In this document: one piece after another, positions 33,560-47,618 of the stretch | How positions within the stretch are numbered: the stretch's first letter is position 1 | Layout of the letters: each line of letters opens with the position of its first letter | From: Macrocybe gigantea | Taxonomy: Eukaryota; Basidiomycota; Agaricomycetes; Agaricales; Callistosporiaceae | NCBI GenBank assembly: GCA_011319805.1 | Contig: SJRY01000275.1 | Coordinates: 372,001-436,000, forward strand | Length of the DNA stretch: 64,000 bases | Direction: 5' to 3' | Program-made: the position numbers and the translations under genes | Notes under the pieces: generated by a model | Databases searched by the model: none | What the model saw: only the letters and a program-made list of their open reading frames with translations | Told to the model about the DNA's origin: nothing

Positions 33560-34555
33560 CTATTCTTCCATCTTATGAATCTAGGGACGAAGAGCGTCAA
33601 CTTGCCAGGGGAACGTATAATAAATTGACGTACCTCGTGTGCCAGCCGAGTCCATTCAAAGAGTGACCTATAGTATTCGTCCTTGCCCTCATTCACGGGC
33701 AAGTCGGGATGCCAGATTAGAAATGAGGAAAACTTGTTTGCGGGCACGAGGATGCGCGGAATAGCGTCGTCGCGAAGGTCCTCGTCCTCGTCCACCAAAG
33801 CCTCGACAGGATCATCCCAGGATCCAGAGACAGCTTCTTCCTGGCGGTCACTACCATCATCATCAGCATCAATGTCAATGACGCGTTTTGACCTCCGTGT
33901 CGTTCGTTTTGCGCTTTCTGCGGCTTTCTTCTTTGCTTTCGATTTCTTGGCTCTATCTTTCTCGAGCTGTCGCATGCGCTCGGCTTCCACTCCGGCTACG
34001 GTAGCATTGGAGGCGCTCTGACGACTGCTGTTTCCATTGGGTTGGCCTCTGAATACGAGACCGGTGTAGCCTTCCGGGAGTTGGACCTTGAGGCCGTGGA
34101 TGGATCGGCCGCGGAATGTCGACACAAAACGCGGCGCGTCTGTCTGGGTAACGGGATTGATCGAGAATGCAGACAATGATGAGGGTAAGGGGTCGCTGGG
34201 GTCGGTGACAGCGTCTTTGCTCGCCGAGCGCGTCTCTGTCGCAGAGATTCGACTAATGTGGATTGAGACGCGTCATTTTCATTGTTTCGACTGCCGCTGG
34301 GATCTCCAGCACAATCTTCAGTGCAGTCCATTTCATTGGCGTCAGTCTGTGTTGCGTCCGCGTTTCCATTGCGGCTCTCTGCTGTAAGTGGGATGTGAGG
34401 GGCACCGATAGCACTTTGGCGCGTTCTACACGTAGATAGGTCGAGATCGGTGCTGGGCCTGAGTATTCAATGTGGAACGGCATTAGACTTGGGCAACATT
34501 CTTCGAGTTGACTGTTGTATGATACGGAAACTATTTCGAGTGGTCGTCGTGCCAT
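33560..34555 (-). CDS. RNH203: Ribonuclease H2 subunit C (two frame breaks)
   Basis: The start at 34555 gives MARRPLEIVSVSYNSQLEEC, then LMPFHIEYSGPAPISTYLRV, the typical N-terminal strand pair. The C-terminal half contains FRGRSIHGLKVQLPEGYTGL, a KKSKAKKKAAESAKRTTRRS linker, RILVPANKFSSFLIWHPDLP and DEYYRSLFEWTRLAHE. An intron (GTACGT..CCTAG) follows, then a final IHKMEE. This subunit supports the RNase H2 complex that removes ribonucleotides and RNA:DNA hybrids in the nucleus. The low-complexity middle needs two frame changes, near 34370 and near 34220. Both are repaired by adding one A to an A run, so I suspect assembly errors in an otherwise normal gene. It is divergent from VPS1. Confidence 0.85.
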
Positions 34556-35087
34556 CCTTGTGCGTCCAAGTTGAATGGCTTGGGAAAGGATGTTGGGTAG
34601 CGTTACGGTCACGCGATCACCGTGTCACTGGAGGTCGCGACCATCGTGGCTGAAGGGCGTTGCAAGAGTCGCGTCAATCTGCGATGGAGTTCATATGTTG
34701 TACAGCAGCCCGAAAAGAAATTGGAGTCAATCTTGTCTCAGTCTGAAAAAAGTGCTAGATGTGACAAATTCCGCATCTGGAATCAGCTTCTGGGTCCGAC
34801 ATGCCAGGAAAACCTCAAAACATTTTGCTACGAGTATTTCAGACTGTCCTGCACTGAAACTCTGGTGGAACGAGAGAGTTTCACCGACGCTCGGAACGAT
34901 TCGGTGAACTGGAGACAAGAACAGGCTCCGAAACTAACAAGGCCAAACAAACCAACTGCTTGCGGCGTTTGACGCGTTCGCGACCACTGCCAAAGCTACC
35001 AAAAACAGGGAATCCTCTTGCCGACACTCGTTCCGTCTTCCCCCCTTCCCATACTCTTTCTATCTTACTCTCAATAAAAACGACGAC

Positions 35088-38000
35088 ATGGATCAGGATC
35101 TCATCAAGCTCGTCAACAAGCTTCAGGACACTTTCAGCAATCTGGGTCAGTTGTCCAGTCGAGAAAATCCGTTTAGCCGAGCGACTGACATGCACTTCGT
35201 CAACAGGGGGAGAGCTGGACATGCCCCAGCTGGTTGTCGTACGTATAACTGATTCTAAAGGGTGCGCAGTTTTGAAGACGATCGGGACATTCTTTCGCGC
35301 TTCTAGGTTGGTAGTCAATCCGCGGGCAAGTCGAGTGTCCTGGAAACGTACGTCCTATCTATCCACTTGGTTACCAATTCGGTTGGATCCCTCAAGTCTA
35401 ACACTCTTGGCAGCATCGTAGGAAAGGACTTTCTACCTCGCGGCCAAGGCATCGTGACGAGGCGACCGCTCGTGCTTCAACTTATCCACACTCCAAAGCC
35501 TCCAGAAGACACCCCAAATCCGCCTCCATACACCGAATGGGGCCAGTTTCTTCATATAGACAAGAAGTTTACGGACTTCAACGAGATTAGAAGGGAGATA
35601 GAACAGGAGACGTTCCGTGTCGCGGGTCAGAACAAGGGCATCAGCAAGCTTCCCATATCACTCAGGATTTATAGCTCGAATGTGTTGGATTTGACATTGG
35701 TGGATTTACCGGGTTGACGAAGGTTTTTTTTTATTTTCCTATCCCTGGCCTAACGTCATTCAAATTATCCCATTCATGCAGATTCCTGTGGGGGATCAGC
35801 CAGGCGACATTGAAAAGCAAATACGCAATCTCGTTTTAGAATATATCTCTAATCCTAATAGGCACGTTTTTTCTCGCCGCACTAGTTGTTCTAGTGTTGA
35901 TTGTCTGCGCTGCTCTAGTGTTATTCTGTCCGTGTCCGCTGCCAACGTCGACTTAGCCAACTCCGAATCTCTCAAGCTTGCACGCGCCGTTGACCCACAA
36001 GGCCGTCGGACTATTGGCGTCCTTACCAAGCTCGATCTGATGGATGCTGGCACAAACGCGCTCGATATCCTGACGGGTCGTGTGTACCCCCTGAAACTTG
36101 GCTTCATTGGCGTTGTGAATCGAAGTCAACAAGACATCAATTCAAGCAAGAACATGCAAGACGCATTGGAGAGTGAGGCCGACTTCTTCAGGAGCCATGC
36201 CGCATATAGAAATATCGCCCATAAGAATGGGACAAAATACCTTGCCAAGACACTGAATCAGGTCCGCTTAATTTTTCTGTGCGCCATAAAGCTATCGAGC
36301 GACCGATTTGACTAGGTGTTGATGAGCCACATTCGAGAAAAACTGCCTGATATGAAGGCGCGGCTGAACACGCTCATGGGTCAAGCTCAGCAAGAGCTTA
36401 ACTCCTTTGGCGACGCCGCCGCATATGGCGACAAAAATCAAGTAAGCCACTACACATCCAACCGTACGTTGCTATCCTCATATTTACGCAATGTTACGCG
36501 CATTAGCAAGGGGAGCTCATCCTGCGACTCATGACACAATTCGCACGAGACTTCGTCTCTTCCATTGAGGGCACTAAAATCGACATCTCTACAAAGGAGC
36601 TTTCCGGTGGTGCACGGATATATTATATCTTCAACGATATTTTCGGCCACGCACTCGCTTCCATAGATTCGACATCGAATCTTGACAACCAAGATATCCG
36701 CACAGCTATTCGAAACTCGACCGGCCCGCGGCCGAGCTTGTTCGTGCCCGAGGTGGCTTTTGATTTGCTGGTGAAGCCGCAGATCAAGTTGCTGGAGGCG
36801 CCGAGTTTAAGATGCGTGGCTGGTGTACGAGGAGTTGGTCAAGATTTGTCACAATTGCACAAGTGCTGTGAGTGTAGTATTCTCTATGAACTCTAGCCCC
36901 TGAATATTTACGTCCTTTGCAGGAATTGCAGCGGTTCCCGAGATTACACGCACAGCTTATTGAAGTGGTGTCGGAGTTGTTGAGGGAGCGACTGGGACCT
37001 ACTTCGGACTATGCTCAAAGCCTGATCGAAATCCAGGCTGCCTATATCAACACAAATCATCCGGCATTCATAGCCGGGTCTGCATCTGCTTCGCAGCAAG
37101 TAGCTGTTTCCTCAAAAGCACGCCCACCGTCGAGAGTAAGCACGCCCGTTGTTGACTGCATATATACATTCATTTCAACTGAATTCTTCCTAGCCTCAAT
37201 CGGCGGAGCCAGTCAATGGACAGCTGTCACCGGAGGAGGATGAAGTTTCAGAAGACGAGAGCATTTTCCCTCCTCGCGATGGACGGTCCGTGTCTTCGAC
37301 TATCCACGACCGCTCACGTTCGGCGATTTCAAGTTCCTCGTCGATAACAACTACCAATGCACTCACCTCAAAACGCTCGTCATCGCGACACGGAACCCAA
37401 CCGCAAACGATCTCTTCCGCCACATCCGCCGCTATATCTGCCTCAACACATCATCACTCTTCCCAAAGGGGAGGGGCGGCGATGGGTAATTAGCCACATT
37501 TTCATCACAAATCAAATTCAATCTCATTTTCGCAACGGCAGGCTCCTCGCCGCCGACGGCGCGAGAAACATTCTTGAACTATTTCTTCGGCAAAATGGGC
37601 CAGGTCCTATAACCGGTTCGAGCGTTGACCGCGCTCAGTCACACCTTACAGCGGAAGGCCCACAAGCGATCGTTCCTGTTGGCAGGGACGTGTCCGGCGG
37701 CGAGGCACCCTTGACCGGACTCATGGCGGGTAAGCGGGGATTAGATGGGAGCAATGCCGCGTTTGATATGAAGAGCCTTGGGAAGCATATCGAAGCCGTG
37801 TGTATCGTCGTACTTTATTCGGCGAATAAACTGACGCCTAGTGAACAGGTGCCCGGTGAAGGCTATCACCTCACAGCACGAGAGGAAATGGAGACATCGC
37901 TGATCCGCTCTCTGATAGCCTCGTATTTCAATATCATCCGTCAAGCATCCAGGATCTCATCCCGAAAGCCATCATGCACTTCCTCGTCAACCACTCGGCG

Positions 38001-38171
38001 CAGCAGGTGCAAAACAGACTTGTCGCGTCGTTGTACAAACCTGAGCTGTTCGCGGACATGTTGAATGAAGATGAAGCGCTCGTTGCGGAGCGGACGAGGG
38101 TGAAGGCATTGTTGGATGCGTACAAAGAGGCCTTCAAGACCCTTTCGGAAGTGAGCTTGAAGTCTTCATAG
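35088..38171 (+). CDS. VPS1: Dynamin-like GTPase VPS1 (frame breaks in the 3' half)
   Basis: The start is [20 protein letters not shown]. The GTPase domain shows the P-loop GSQSAGKSS across an intron, then [29 protein letters not shown] and [12 protein letters not shown]. Middle-domain and stalk sequence follows ([40 protein letters not shown]), then a Ser-rich variable insert and a GTPase effector domain ending [23 protein letters not shown]1 drives vesicle scission at endosome/Golgi and peroxisome division. Two breaks are visible. Near 36823, two bases seem missing between SLRCV and [10 protein letters not shown]. Near 37590, one A is missing from an A run ([10 protein letters not shown]). 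Apart from these the gene is full length and normal for the family. Confidence 0.93.
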
Positions 38172-38755
38172 AACGAGTATTTTCCACTGCGCTACGTGCC
38201 CCTGTCGCTTTCTTACTACACCTCATTTGACATACCAAGTTACCCTACCTACTCCGCTCCGTGCCTTTATTTTTCCCCTACATGATGCCATCTCATGCAA
38301 CATTCACATCCTCACGCCTCTTGTTTCATCCCTGCTTTTATAATCTTCGCTCACGCTGGCGGCTAGTCATATACGGAGCATGAATGCAACTGATTTCCTT
38401 CACGCCACGACGCGAGAGAGATGTCAATCAGCATTTCATTCTCGTCTATAGCCATGCAATCATCAAGCGGAAAACAGTACACACGAACACACTGACGATA
38501 CCTGAACGGAGCAAGGGAGCGGGGAGAATCACAAGACGATCAAGATGTGGTTCGGGAACTAGAGAAGAATAAGCATGACACCGAGGGTCGACTGCCTCGC
38601 ATGGAAACACAAACTCATAGCCATTGGATCGCCATCACTCTATAAAGGAAGCCGGGAAATGCGGGTAACATGAAGACAGCGTAAGCGCCGAATCATGGAC
38701 CCCGCCGATTGTTACGGACGTCTAGTTCAACTTTCAACATCGGCTGTGGGTATTG

Positions 38756-41700
38756 TTAACGATGGGAAGCTGGGGTCATAGATGCTAGCTGACCCTTGAC
38801 AGCGACCCACTTTTGCTTCTTCGCCTCATTGTCCTTGGCGCCCGCGGGCGCCTCGCCTTGAGCGCTGCTCTGTTCTCCGTCGTCCTCTGACGTCACGCTT
38901 TCTTCGTCTGCATCAACACCGGTGCTGTCGGCCTCGGAACTTGAGGAAGATGAAGAGGAGGATGCTGCGGCTGTCGACGACTCATCTGTCGCAGTGCAGA
39001 GGGCGCAGTCACAGGGAGCAACGCACTGGCTGTGGATATCTGTTCAGACGATGTTGAGGTACTTGCTTTCGTCCCAGACGACTCGCTCTTTGTGGCCGGA
39101 GCCTCGGCGCGTTTCTTGCCCTTCGTGCGACTTTCTTTACGTTCGGAGCGCTAAAAGTCATCATGATTAACGTTAATCTACTCGGGTTTGGGAAAAAATT
39201 CACCTCCTTTGCCTCTTTCTCCTCTTTCTGTTTATGAAGGGTGGATGGAGTTAACGACAAGCTTGAATGATGAAAAATACATCCGACCTCTCGTAATTCC
39301 TTTTCCTCTTTCTGTAAAAGAATGGCCGTGAATTATTGAACAGTGAAATATTCTCGACAAACATCTACCTCTTTCTTCTCCTTCTCCTCGGCCTCTTTCT
39401 TTTCTTTGGCTTCACGCTGAGACGGAAATGAGAAATGACGATGGGAATGAAATCAAAATACACGCCACCTCCGCTTTTTCCCTTTCTTGCTTCAACTTCT
39501 CGCGCATCTCACGTTCCTGAACTATCCACGCAGCAACTTCATCGACACTTTCTCGCGGACGAGTCTTGTTTTTGAGCAGGTAGCCTTGCAGACTTGCAAC
39601 CTAAGAACAAAAGGCATCAACTCACGTCGTATGAGATGCAAAGCATCAGCGTGGGAGGGGCGAATTTGACCAAAGGAGAAAGGAACCACTTTTCCCCAGA
39701 GAACGCCTTAACCCACATGGTAGAGGTACTTACACTCAGCTCGTTCTCAGGGATGGCCTCGGCAAATCGCTTGGCAAGGTCGGAAATCTCTTCTTCGCTT
39801 AGGAGAGGGATTGCATGCGTCCGTGCTTTACGTTTCGGCAGGGGAAGATTCTTCTGAGATGAATCTTGCTCGGTCGATGGCTCCTCTGACGAAGAAGTTT
39901 CTGAAGCGTGGCGTCGGAAGGCTTATAGGGGAAGAAGCACTTGAATATGCCCTCTGCCTGCCATTTCGTCGCGTGTGTGAAATTAATCCAGACGTCCATT
40001 CGTCCCGGACGGCTGAGCGCAGGGTCCAATCGCTCAATATGATTCGTCGTTGCGAAAAGGAGACTGTTTTGTGTTCGAACCAAAACGGAAATGCCGGAAT
40101 GAGATAAACGGCAGAAACCCATGTGCGTGATAGTGCTCACCGGCCTTCTGCAGCTGCAACGCCGTCAAGGCTGTTCAGGAGGCCACTCAAACTAAGAGTC
40201 GAGCCGTCATTATTCTCGTTATTAGTGGTCTCCTTGTCTTTGACAGTGGTGGTTGAAGAGGAGGGAGAACCTGTGGAAGTCGAATCTCGACTGACGGACC
40301 GAGTGAAAGCGGCGTCCAAATCTTCCAAAAGCAGGATACACCTGGGGCAGGTAGAATCAATATTCCATATATTCTTTTGATGTTTGGGAAACTGCGCGTG
40401 CCGACTAACCTGGACGGAACATGACCCATCAGCGTCGTCAGCATATTGTCGCTCATCCTGCATGAGACAAATTGACACATTAATGATGAGCCACAGTGAC
40501 AGCATGAGAAGCGAGATCACCCTTTAGAAGACAAAGACACAACGTAAATATCCAGTCCCAGCTCCCCAGCTAATGAATGAATGAGAGATGTCTTGCCACT
40601 GTCAAAGTAACGTCCTTAAGACACTGAAATGATTGGCGAGTGTATTTTCTAAAAGTGCCGTACCTTCCGGGGACACCATGAAGGAGATAGCCCCTTCTGA
40701 AAGGAATGCCTTAAATCCGAGAAATTAATTGTCAGATCACCATGGTCCGGCATCAAAAAGAAGTTGAGCAAACCTCTTTCCGCATACCTACAAAAGAGGA
40801 AGATGAGCTTGCAACAATACGTCTTTAAGAAAAGACTGACGCACCAGTCTTCTGAGGTAAGAAAATCTTTACAGTCAGCTAGGAGCATGTCTTTCACGCC
40901 TGGTTGAAGAACGATGGAGCTCATTGGACGTTTCTGTCGTGCGCCATTCCACCTCCAGCCGCCGTACGTCCTGCGAAGCAGACACGATTCGGCACATTGA
41001 ATAGACAGCTGTCCATTTCAAATACTCACGTATCTGCCAAATATATGTGAACGCGATGTTCGGCATCTTTCTCGTACTCTCGCTTAGCCTCCAACACGAG
41101 TTTCTTCAAAATGTCATTGTTGCGGGCGACAACGCTATAAGGGGAGGGCGCTATGAGAGTAGTCCAACATACCCGAGGACGCCGGAAATTACCTGATCTT
41201 TAAAGACGCTCCATGGCCGTAATCCGGATAGTTACGCTTCGTGCGGGTTATCTGATAAAATTAGACACTTGACTCAGCACCATTGAATCCCGGAAACTCC
41301 GAACTGAGGGCGAAGGGGAATGACTGCTATTCTCCGCTCACCCTAAGCAAGTGGCCACGGTAATAAATGGTGTGCATCGTGTCTGTTGCAGGTCCGAACC
41401 ATCGTGAACCCCTGAAATCCTAAAAAGGAAATGACCCATACCAAGGCTTGGCATGAATGCAACTTTTCGTTTCCGCCGACCGTGAACCAAGGTATCGTCA
41501 TCTTCATCGTCGTCCTCCAGGTCTCCCGTGGTCGATTGAGTGATACCCGAACGACTCACGACGCGAGTCGTAATGTCGAATTCTCTGCTACGGCCCCAAG
41601 CAGGTTGCTAAAATAGCTATTAGTGGCGCAGTAGACTAAAAACCAAGTTCCGATGACTCCACCTTCGACAACCAGTGCATGAGCCTGCGAAAGATGTCAG

Positions 41701-42027
41701 GCGCCGACCGAGACCTGTGACGAATGTTGCTCACCAATCATATGGATAGTCATCTTGGTTGAAATGGGCCGTGAGGAAAAATGCTGGTGGCGACGAAAGC
41801 CTGTAAGTACGGTTTACAGGCAGACGAACCATGCACTCACAGTCAACGAAGCCGTTCCAAGCAGAAACTGATGCACGCCGAGCGGTCTCAACAGTGCCCC
41901 CAATGACGACCAATTTCTAAACAGGCATTAGCGAGGCATGGGAAAACGGTAGCTCACCTACCAGGGTATCTTGGAGTGCCCCACTGGTTACTCCTAAGGG
42001 TGACAGTAGACTCTTTAATGCATCCAT
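38756..42027 (-). CDS. BCS1-like AAA ATPase
   Basis: The start at 42027 gives [20 protein letters not shown]. The BCS1-specific N-terminal part includes [20 protein letters not shown] and FDITTRV. The AAA module has [20 protein letters not shown] (Walker A, split by an intron), [12 protein letters not shown] (Walker B) and [21 protein letters not shown] Ser/Thr/Asn-rich insert follows Walker B. The C-terminus is a long Lys/Glu-rich coiled coil cut by small introns, followed by an acidic Ser-rich tail ending [11 protein letters not shown]. Yeast BCS1 sits in the mitochondrial inner membrane and inserts the Rieske protein. Fungi also have many BCS1-like paralogues with extended tails, and this looks like one of those rather than the canonical orthologue. 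Confidence 0.85.
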
Positions 42028-45000
42028 AGCTAGACGAGGAGTTAGGGAGAGGAGAAGGGGGAAGGGAGAAGAAAGGGAAGAGGAATAAAGCAAGAATATA
42101 ACGCGTACGAAGGAGCTATCCGCCGGTCTTAAATGGCTTTTGATTTGCAAGTCGCCTCGTGGCAGGGTAGGACTTATGAAGGGAAGGTTGCCGCGGACCA
42201 CTGTCCTGTTATTTCGGCCCATCCCCCCGATATGCACAACTTATATATTGGTTATTCCCAAATATTACCACCATCAATCCCGCGTCTCAGTCCCGTTATG
42301 TTCATATCATGTCAGTCAGCGCCTGCAGGTGTTTCCAAACGCGGCTGCGAAGAGCTGTATGACTGGACATGGTATGTGATGATGGTCGTACATGCCACGG
42401 GAGGACAAAAATAATGAATTCAGCATGCAAGAGGACAGACACCTCTTACGTCCCCCGACTTCAAGACTTTTAGCTTTCAATCCCAGTCAACTATTAGTGG
42501 CGTCGGAAATGTGAGTGTTGCCATGAGGTTGCATGTGGTTCAATAAACCAAACAAGGTTATTCCGAGATCATTACCGACGTTCGCCATGGGTCGGGCGCT
42601 AGAACGAACGAAGCTCTGCGGTCTGCAATCCTCTTCCGTTGAAAAGCTGTACAACCGATTTGCGAAGTCACAGACACAATTCGATGCCTACATTTTAGCC
42701 AAGTCAGACTGCCGTTCCCGTATCTACGAAAGCGAAGGAGTAAACTAACCTGCAAGATATATCATTATATCATTCTAGAGGCGAGGCGCAGGATCATCCA
42801 AAAAATTCCGAAATGCAAATTTGTTAATCAAAGATCGTTCTCGCAAATGTGACGTTACATGTGAACTCTGAATGTTCTTCTTCAAAATGCTGTACGATGA
42901 CACTCAGAAGAATAACAGGGACCTTTCACAGTTCTTTTTCGCTCGTTCGAAATACTCATGGCGAAGTCTCCTAAATTTGTACTGATGATATTACCGTTTC
43001 CGGAACCCAGGTACCTGGCTTTTGTGAAGGGCGAGATACTCAGATCTTATATTTCAGGCAAGGCACACTTCACATGAAGAAACGGCCCAAGGCTGTCGAG
43101 AGAACTAGAGTAACGAGGTTTTATGGAGTCCACCCTAGTTCCACTACTGCACAAACCGTTGACGAACGCACGAAACTAGGCAAAGTGCATGTCCCCGCCC
43201 GTGAGGAAACTCCAACTAGTCTTGAAGACACATGCTTGTACGGTTACCATTCCGCACAGGTCAATAACGCATGCACAACGTAATTGACACTCAACACTAA
43301 GGATACCCGTGCTCTAACCGAACAACGTACTGCCTCGTTTGCTCATATACGTACTCCGGACCATGGAGCAGAGCTTATCCGCGTTGGGTAAAAAACAGCC
43401 TCCCTTTTCTAATACACTATCAGCGGCGCACCTCTTACAAAATATCCGGCGGCGACTGGGTGCTGCCTGTTCGCTTCACCGTGGGTAAAGACTGCCATGA
43501 GGAGGACGATCTGAGAGCGTCGATTCAATTGTGAGTATACTGCTTTGCGATGTTTGTAACAGTATTTTGACCCAACCTCTCTTGTTGCTGGGCTACGCAT
43601 TCGTACTTCTGATGATCCGATGCCAGAACTAATACTGGCGCAGTCACAAAACATTTTTATCTTCTCCGACATCATGCGCTAAACGAAAGGAGGGAATGGC
43701 TTTCAACACCTGCCCGGATAGTCAAAAAAGCTGTTTGATACTGGCTACCGGATCCGAAGGTGATGGACTGGTTGGAACAAGGCACGGCATCGCAAAGAAC
43801 GATTGTTCTCCTGCTTAACAACACTTATCTCCTTTTCGTCTACTTCGTGACTATAAGCACTGATCTATTCAACACCTGACATTGGCAGAAGCAGCAAAGA
43901 GTGAGAATAGGCCGATGCTTGAACAATCACAGCAAAGAAAAGGGAGCAATGTAGCAGGGTGACTTGAGGGAACCGCTGTCGGAAACCTGTGCTGCAAAAC
44001 CACTGCAGAACCCGACGAAAGAGATGATGACGTTCACTCACGTTCCCAGCTCTCCGGTTCGACGAACCAGGCAGTCTACCTTCTGCAGAATCGGATGCCA
44101 CGAATTCAGCGTCTCCTGGCGTCTTGATGCGCGCGAACCTGGATGGCACGGGAAGATCAAACTTCTGTTCTTCTGTTCCCATGTTCAAGCCTACCTCGTT
44201 TTGCAGTTCAGTACGAGAATCATCACAGCTTAAGCAAATTCAACAGACAGACTATCCATTCCACTTGTGGATCGATTTATGATATCTTCATTGCCGGTCA
44301 TTCGATCTTTTTGCCTCCGGCCGCACTTCCGAGGCCTGAAGGTGACAAAGAGAAGTCATTTGTTTTGTTGAAAGTTTCAACAACGCGAAACCGAAGAAAC
44401 TAGCTGTGAAATATCTACATTGGTTCCCTCATTCGAAACCAATCTGCGATGCAAAGGTCTTGTCGTATTGTCTTATGGATCTACAACCATCGCGAAGTTG
44501 ATGTATAGATGGATTTGCAGCTCCAGAGCTGAGACACGTTTCGCATTGGAGTCCACTCATAGGCTAGCGTAACGGCAGGCAGGGATCGCGAGCCGACAAT
44601 TCTCCGTCCAGCTCACGATTTGCGGTGCTTATTTACCTGTTTCTATCTGAGTGAGGGGATATTCAAACGGATCGCAGTGCTATACCGCGGATATAGTCGA
44701 ATGCCATGGTTGTCTTCGCCTGCAATACAATGCATACCGCCAGAGGAAGAAGTTCGGAGCAATCACCAGAGAAACCTCCGTAATATCGGAGGATGCTGGC
44801 ATTTTCAACGCACTGGGCGGGGCTCCACGTGCGAATGAAGCCCGACCATAGATTTGAAGACATCAAGATATGAATTGTCTAGTCTAAAGGAATCGTTCGT
44901 CACGCACTTGGTCAATCAGAATTAACATAGAAAACAGCAATTCAGATAATTTCAGTTTTCTTCGCACCGGGGATATGGACCCAGGGGTGGGCCGTTGAAG

Positions 45001-46504
45001 GCCAATGCTCTATTGTCAATCTCGGGGAAAAATAATGAAAAGTTGACGTTGCGACACGGGCAGGAGCAGCGGTGTGTATCGACCAACACACCTACACTAG
45101 CCTGCACCATCGACTCAAAAGGAAAGGAGAATATATCATAGATCAGAGAGGCGCCAGCTTTTGGCGAGCGAGGTGCCCTCGAAATTTCTTGAGCCCTGAG
45201 GCTTGGGCCGCTGATAACAACTAGCCTTGATGCATGATGCACACCTGTTACGTAAATAACGTCGTCATGTTTGGCAGACGAATGAAGCACTTCGTTCAAA
45301 GGCATAGGCTCAGGTCCTTACCGAGAGTCTGGTAATCTGCGTCTGGGGTCGTATTGTTCATTAGGTGTGTGTTATTGGACGAGAGACCGAAACGCTCACG
45401 AAAAGTGAAATGAGAGAATACTTGATGATAGTGATCGGCGATCTTGAGATTCGTTTTTCTGTCGATGTTTTGCCCTCATGAATGGCGGCGCACATTACAA
45501 TGAGGCTGAATTCGGAGAATGTGGTGTTTTTCCCCTTGTCGAGTTCGGCATCTCGAGCGATGGGGTCGGATCATAGAAAGGCCTAGAACTAAACTTTAAC
45601 TACTACTGGTGAGTAAGGAAAAGGATTGCAATCGACTTAGCAGTCAGTACCTTTCTCAGTTGACAAAAATTTGCGGAAGCCACTTGTTGGTCTAATAATT
45701 GCAGATCAAGGAGTTAACTGAAGGTAGCGTGTCTTTCAACCTGACCTGCCCGCAGAAGATTATAATCCTGAAAAATTGTGGCATCTCTCAATTCTACGAG
45801 GAGCAGAAAATCGGGATACTCCTATGAAAAGCAGAAATGAAAGGGAGTACCCTCCCTTGACATGAGAAAAAATACATGGAAATGAGCACACGGCACTGCG
45901 GGGAAGAGCGGAAATTGTGGCCCATCGGAGGAAGAGAATCGCAGCTTAGATGGCGAACTTTTAATACTATACATGTATTGATAGCAAGGCTGTGCTTTTG
46001 CTCGTATTTTCTCACAACATGGAAAGGGACCTAAAGAATTTGGGAAAACATCATTAAAAATAAGACCGTAGACGTAAAAAATGGACTGCACCTATGATTG
46101 GCACCGAACAGTGATGGCGCCACTTGATGGCGGATTTACGGCTGAGGAGAGGAGCTAGAAATCATTAATCCGCAGATGTTAGGACCGTAGCAACAAAGAA
46201 TTGTACAAAACAGGAGTGGACTCGATTGGAATCTTGACGCAAAATGAGCGGTGGGGAGCAAATAGAGGATGAGGAAGAAAATGTACCTCGGTGCATCTAT
46301 TTTCACTTTAGCAAAGATTCTTTTGAAAGAGGGCAAGAGCCTGAGTAACTCTTCAATAATTCCTGATGACTCAGAAAAAGCGGGTTGCACATGTCTAGGA
46401 ATACATTGTGACCAGGTATCGTTATTGTCATGAAGATCTGCTTTTTGCGTAGAGTATGTTTAGACCATAACAAGAAGAAGATGCAAAGGTACTTGCCTAA
46501 TCGA
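42028..46504. other. Gene-poor region of about 4.5 kb
   Basis: The largest gap in the window. Open frames on both strands are short, without domains, signal peptides or believable exon chains. No inverted terminal repeats or transposase motifs were noticed. Base composition appears more AT-rich than in the flanking genes. Confidence 0.5.
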
Positions 46505-47361
46505 CTAGCAATCAATCCCTACGCAGGAGACTCCCCATTCCATATCCTCCGCTACATCGTTTTCTTGCTGTACTGGTATGCTAAGACCCTCCGACATTTC
46601 CCTCTTCACGCACAAGTGCTCCGCCACCACAATGGTCAATAGAGAGCCTGCTATCATGACGAGCCAGAAGAAGAGCGACGTGGGTAATGAAGCAGAATAA
46701 TATGTGGTCAGGACAAGGTGGTTGAATACCAGAGTGAGAGCAAAGTCGAGGATAAGCCGAGGCCGCCGTATGAGTGCATAAAGGTAATATATGCTATCGA
46801 GAATAGGTGCATTAGTTTGATAATGGAGGCAGGCCCGAAACAGTGGGGAGGTGTGTATTACTGACTCCGCTCCGCAAGCAATCATCCAACACATTGCGAT
46901 GATCCATCCACGCGTAGGGTCTGTTCTGCCCATCCATTGGTTCTCCTGCCAATTATATCCCACCTTCTTTCCGCCGCTCCATGCCCAGGAATACGAACTC
47001 CATGGACTGTCCCCTTGCATGCCACGAAACGTTGGTCGACCTGCAAGCTCACGCCAGTCCATAACCATACCTGAAATGCGGTGTGCGGATTTGAAAATAT
47101 TGCGGCGGAAACATGGGACGTGGGACTCACCGACATTAGCTGCACCTCCCTCATAATTCAAAGACATTGGTTCCGCAAATACACTTAGAAGTGGCGGAAT
47201 AAATAGAGATAAGGTCAGATAGTGAAGGCCCTGCATTGAAACAATCTATAAATCCTGAAAATCGTCATTTTCTGCTACGCAGGGGAGAAAGATGTCAACA
47301 GAAAACATTCCTGAGAGATGAGAAGGATCGGATCCCAATTCGAATTTGTCTGCCGCGCCAT
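46505..47361 (-). CDS. SYS1: Golgi membrane trafficking protein SYS1
   Basis: The start at 47361 gives MARQTNSNWDPILLISQ. The next exon reads MQGLHYLTLSLFIPPLLSVF and EPMSLNYEGGAANVG. After an intron come MVMDWRELAGRPTFRG, GWIIAMCWMIACGAD, IYYLYALIRRPRLILDFALT, FNHLVLTTYYSASLPTSLFF, TIVVAEHLCVKREMSEGL and a short acidic tail (DVAEDMEWG). This is the four-helix SYS1 family, which recruits the Arl3 GTPase to Golgi membranes. The exon junction ACGA-D at about 46860-46790 explains an apparent extra segment in the open frame. It is divergent from the dipeptidyl aminopeptidase gene, with only 257 bases between the two ATGs, so they may share a bidirectional promoter. Confidence 0.92.
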
Positions 47362-47618
47362 TAGATGTTCTGGCTTTCTAAATTGCAGTATTCGTTTGAG
47401 AATCGTTGAAGAGATATCGCCATGCACAGCAGGGTCGTTAGAGAAGGTGATGGTGGCCACTAAGTAAGAACAGCCTCGCTCAACATGAACGTTTCAGTAA
47501 CTTGGCTGGGGTTAGGGTTTAATCAAACCTCGACAGCCGACCTCAAACAAGTCTTACACTCAATTATTCGCTTCGACGCTGGCACTCTGAGCTTTGAAGT
47601 CCTTTCGACGCTGGGACC

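Noticed and set aside
42028..46504. Possible transposon in the large gene-poor gap
   Set aside because: No transposase, reverse transcriptase, terminal repeats or target-site duplications could be seen by eye.
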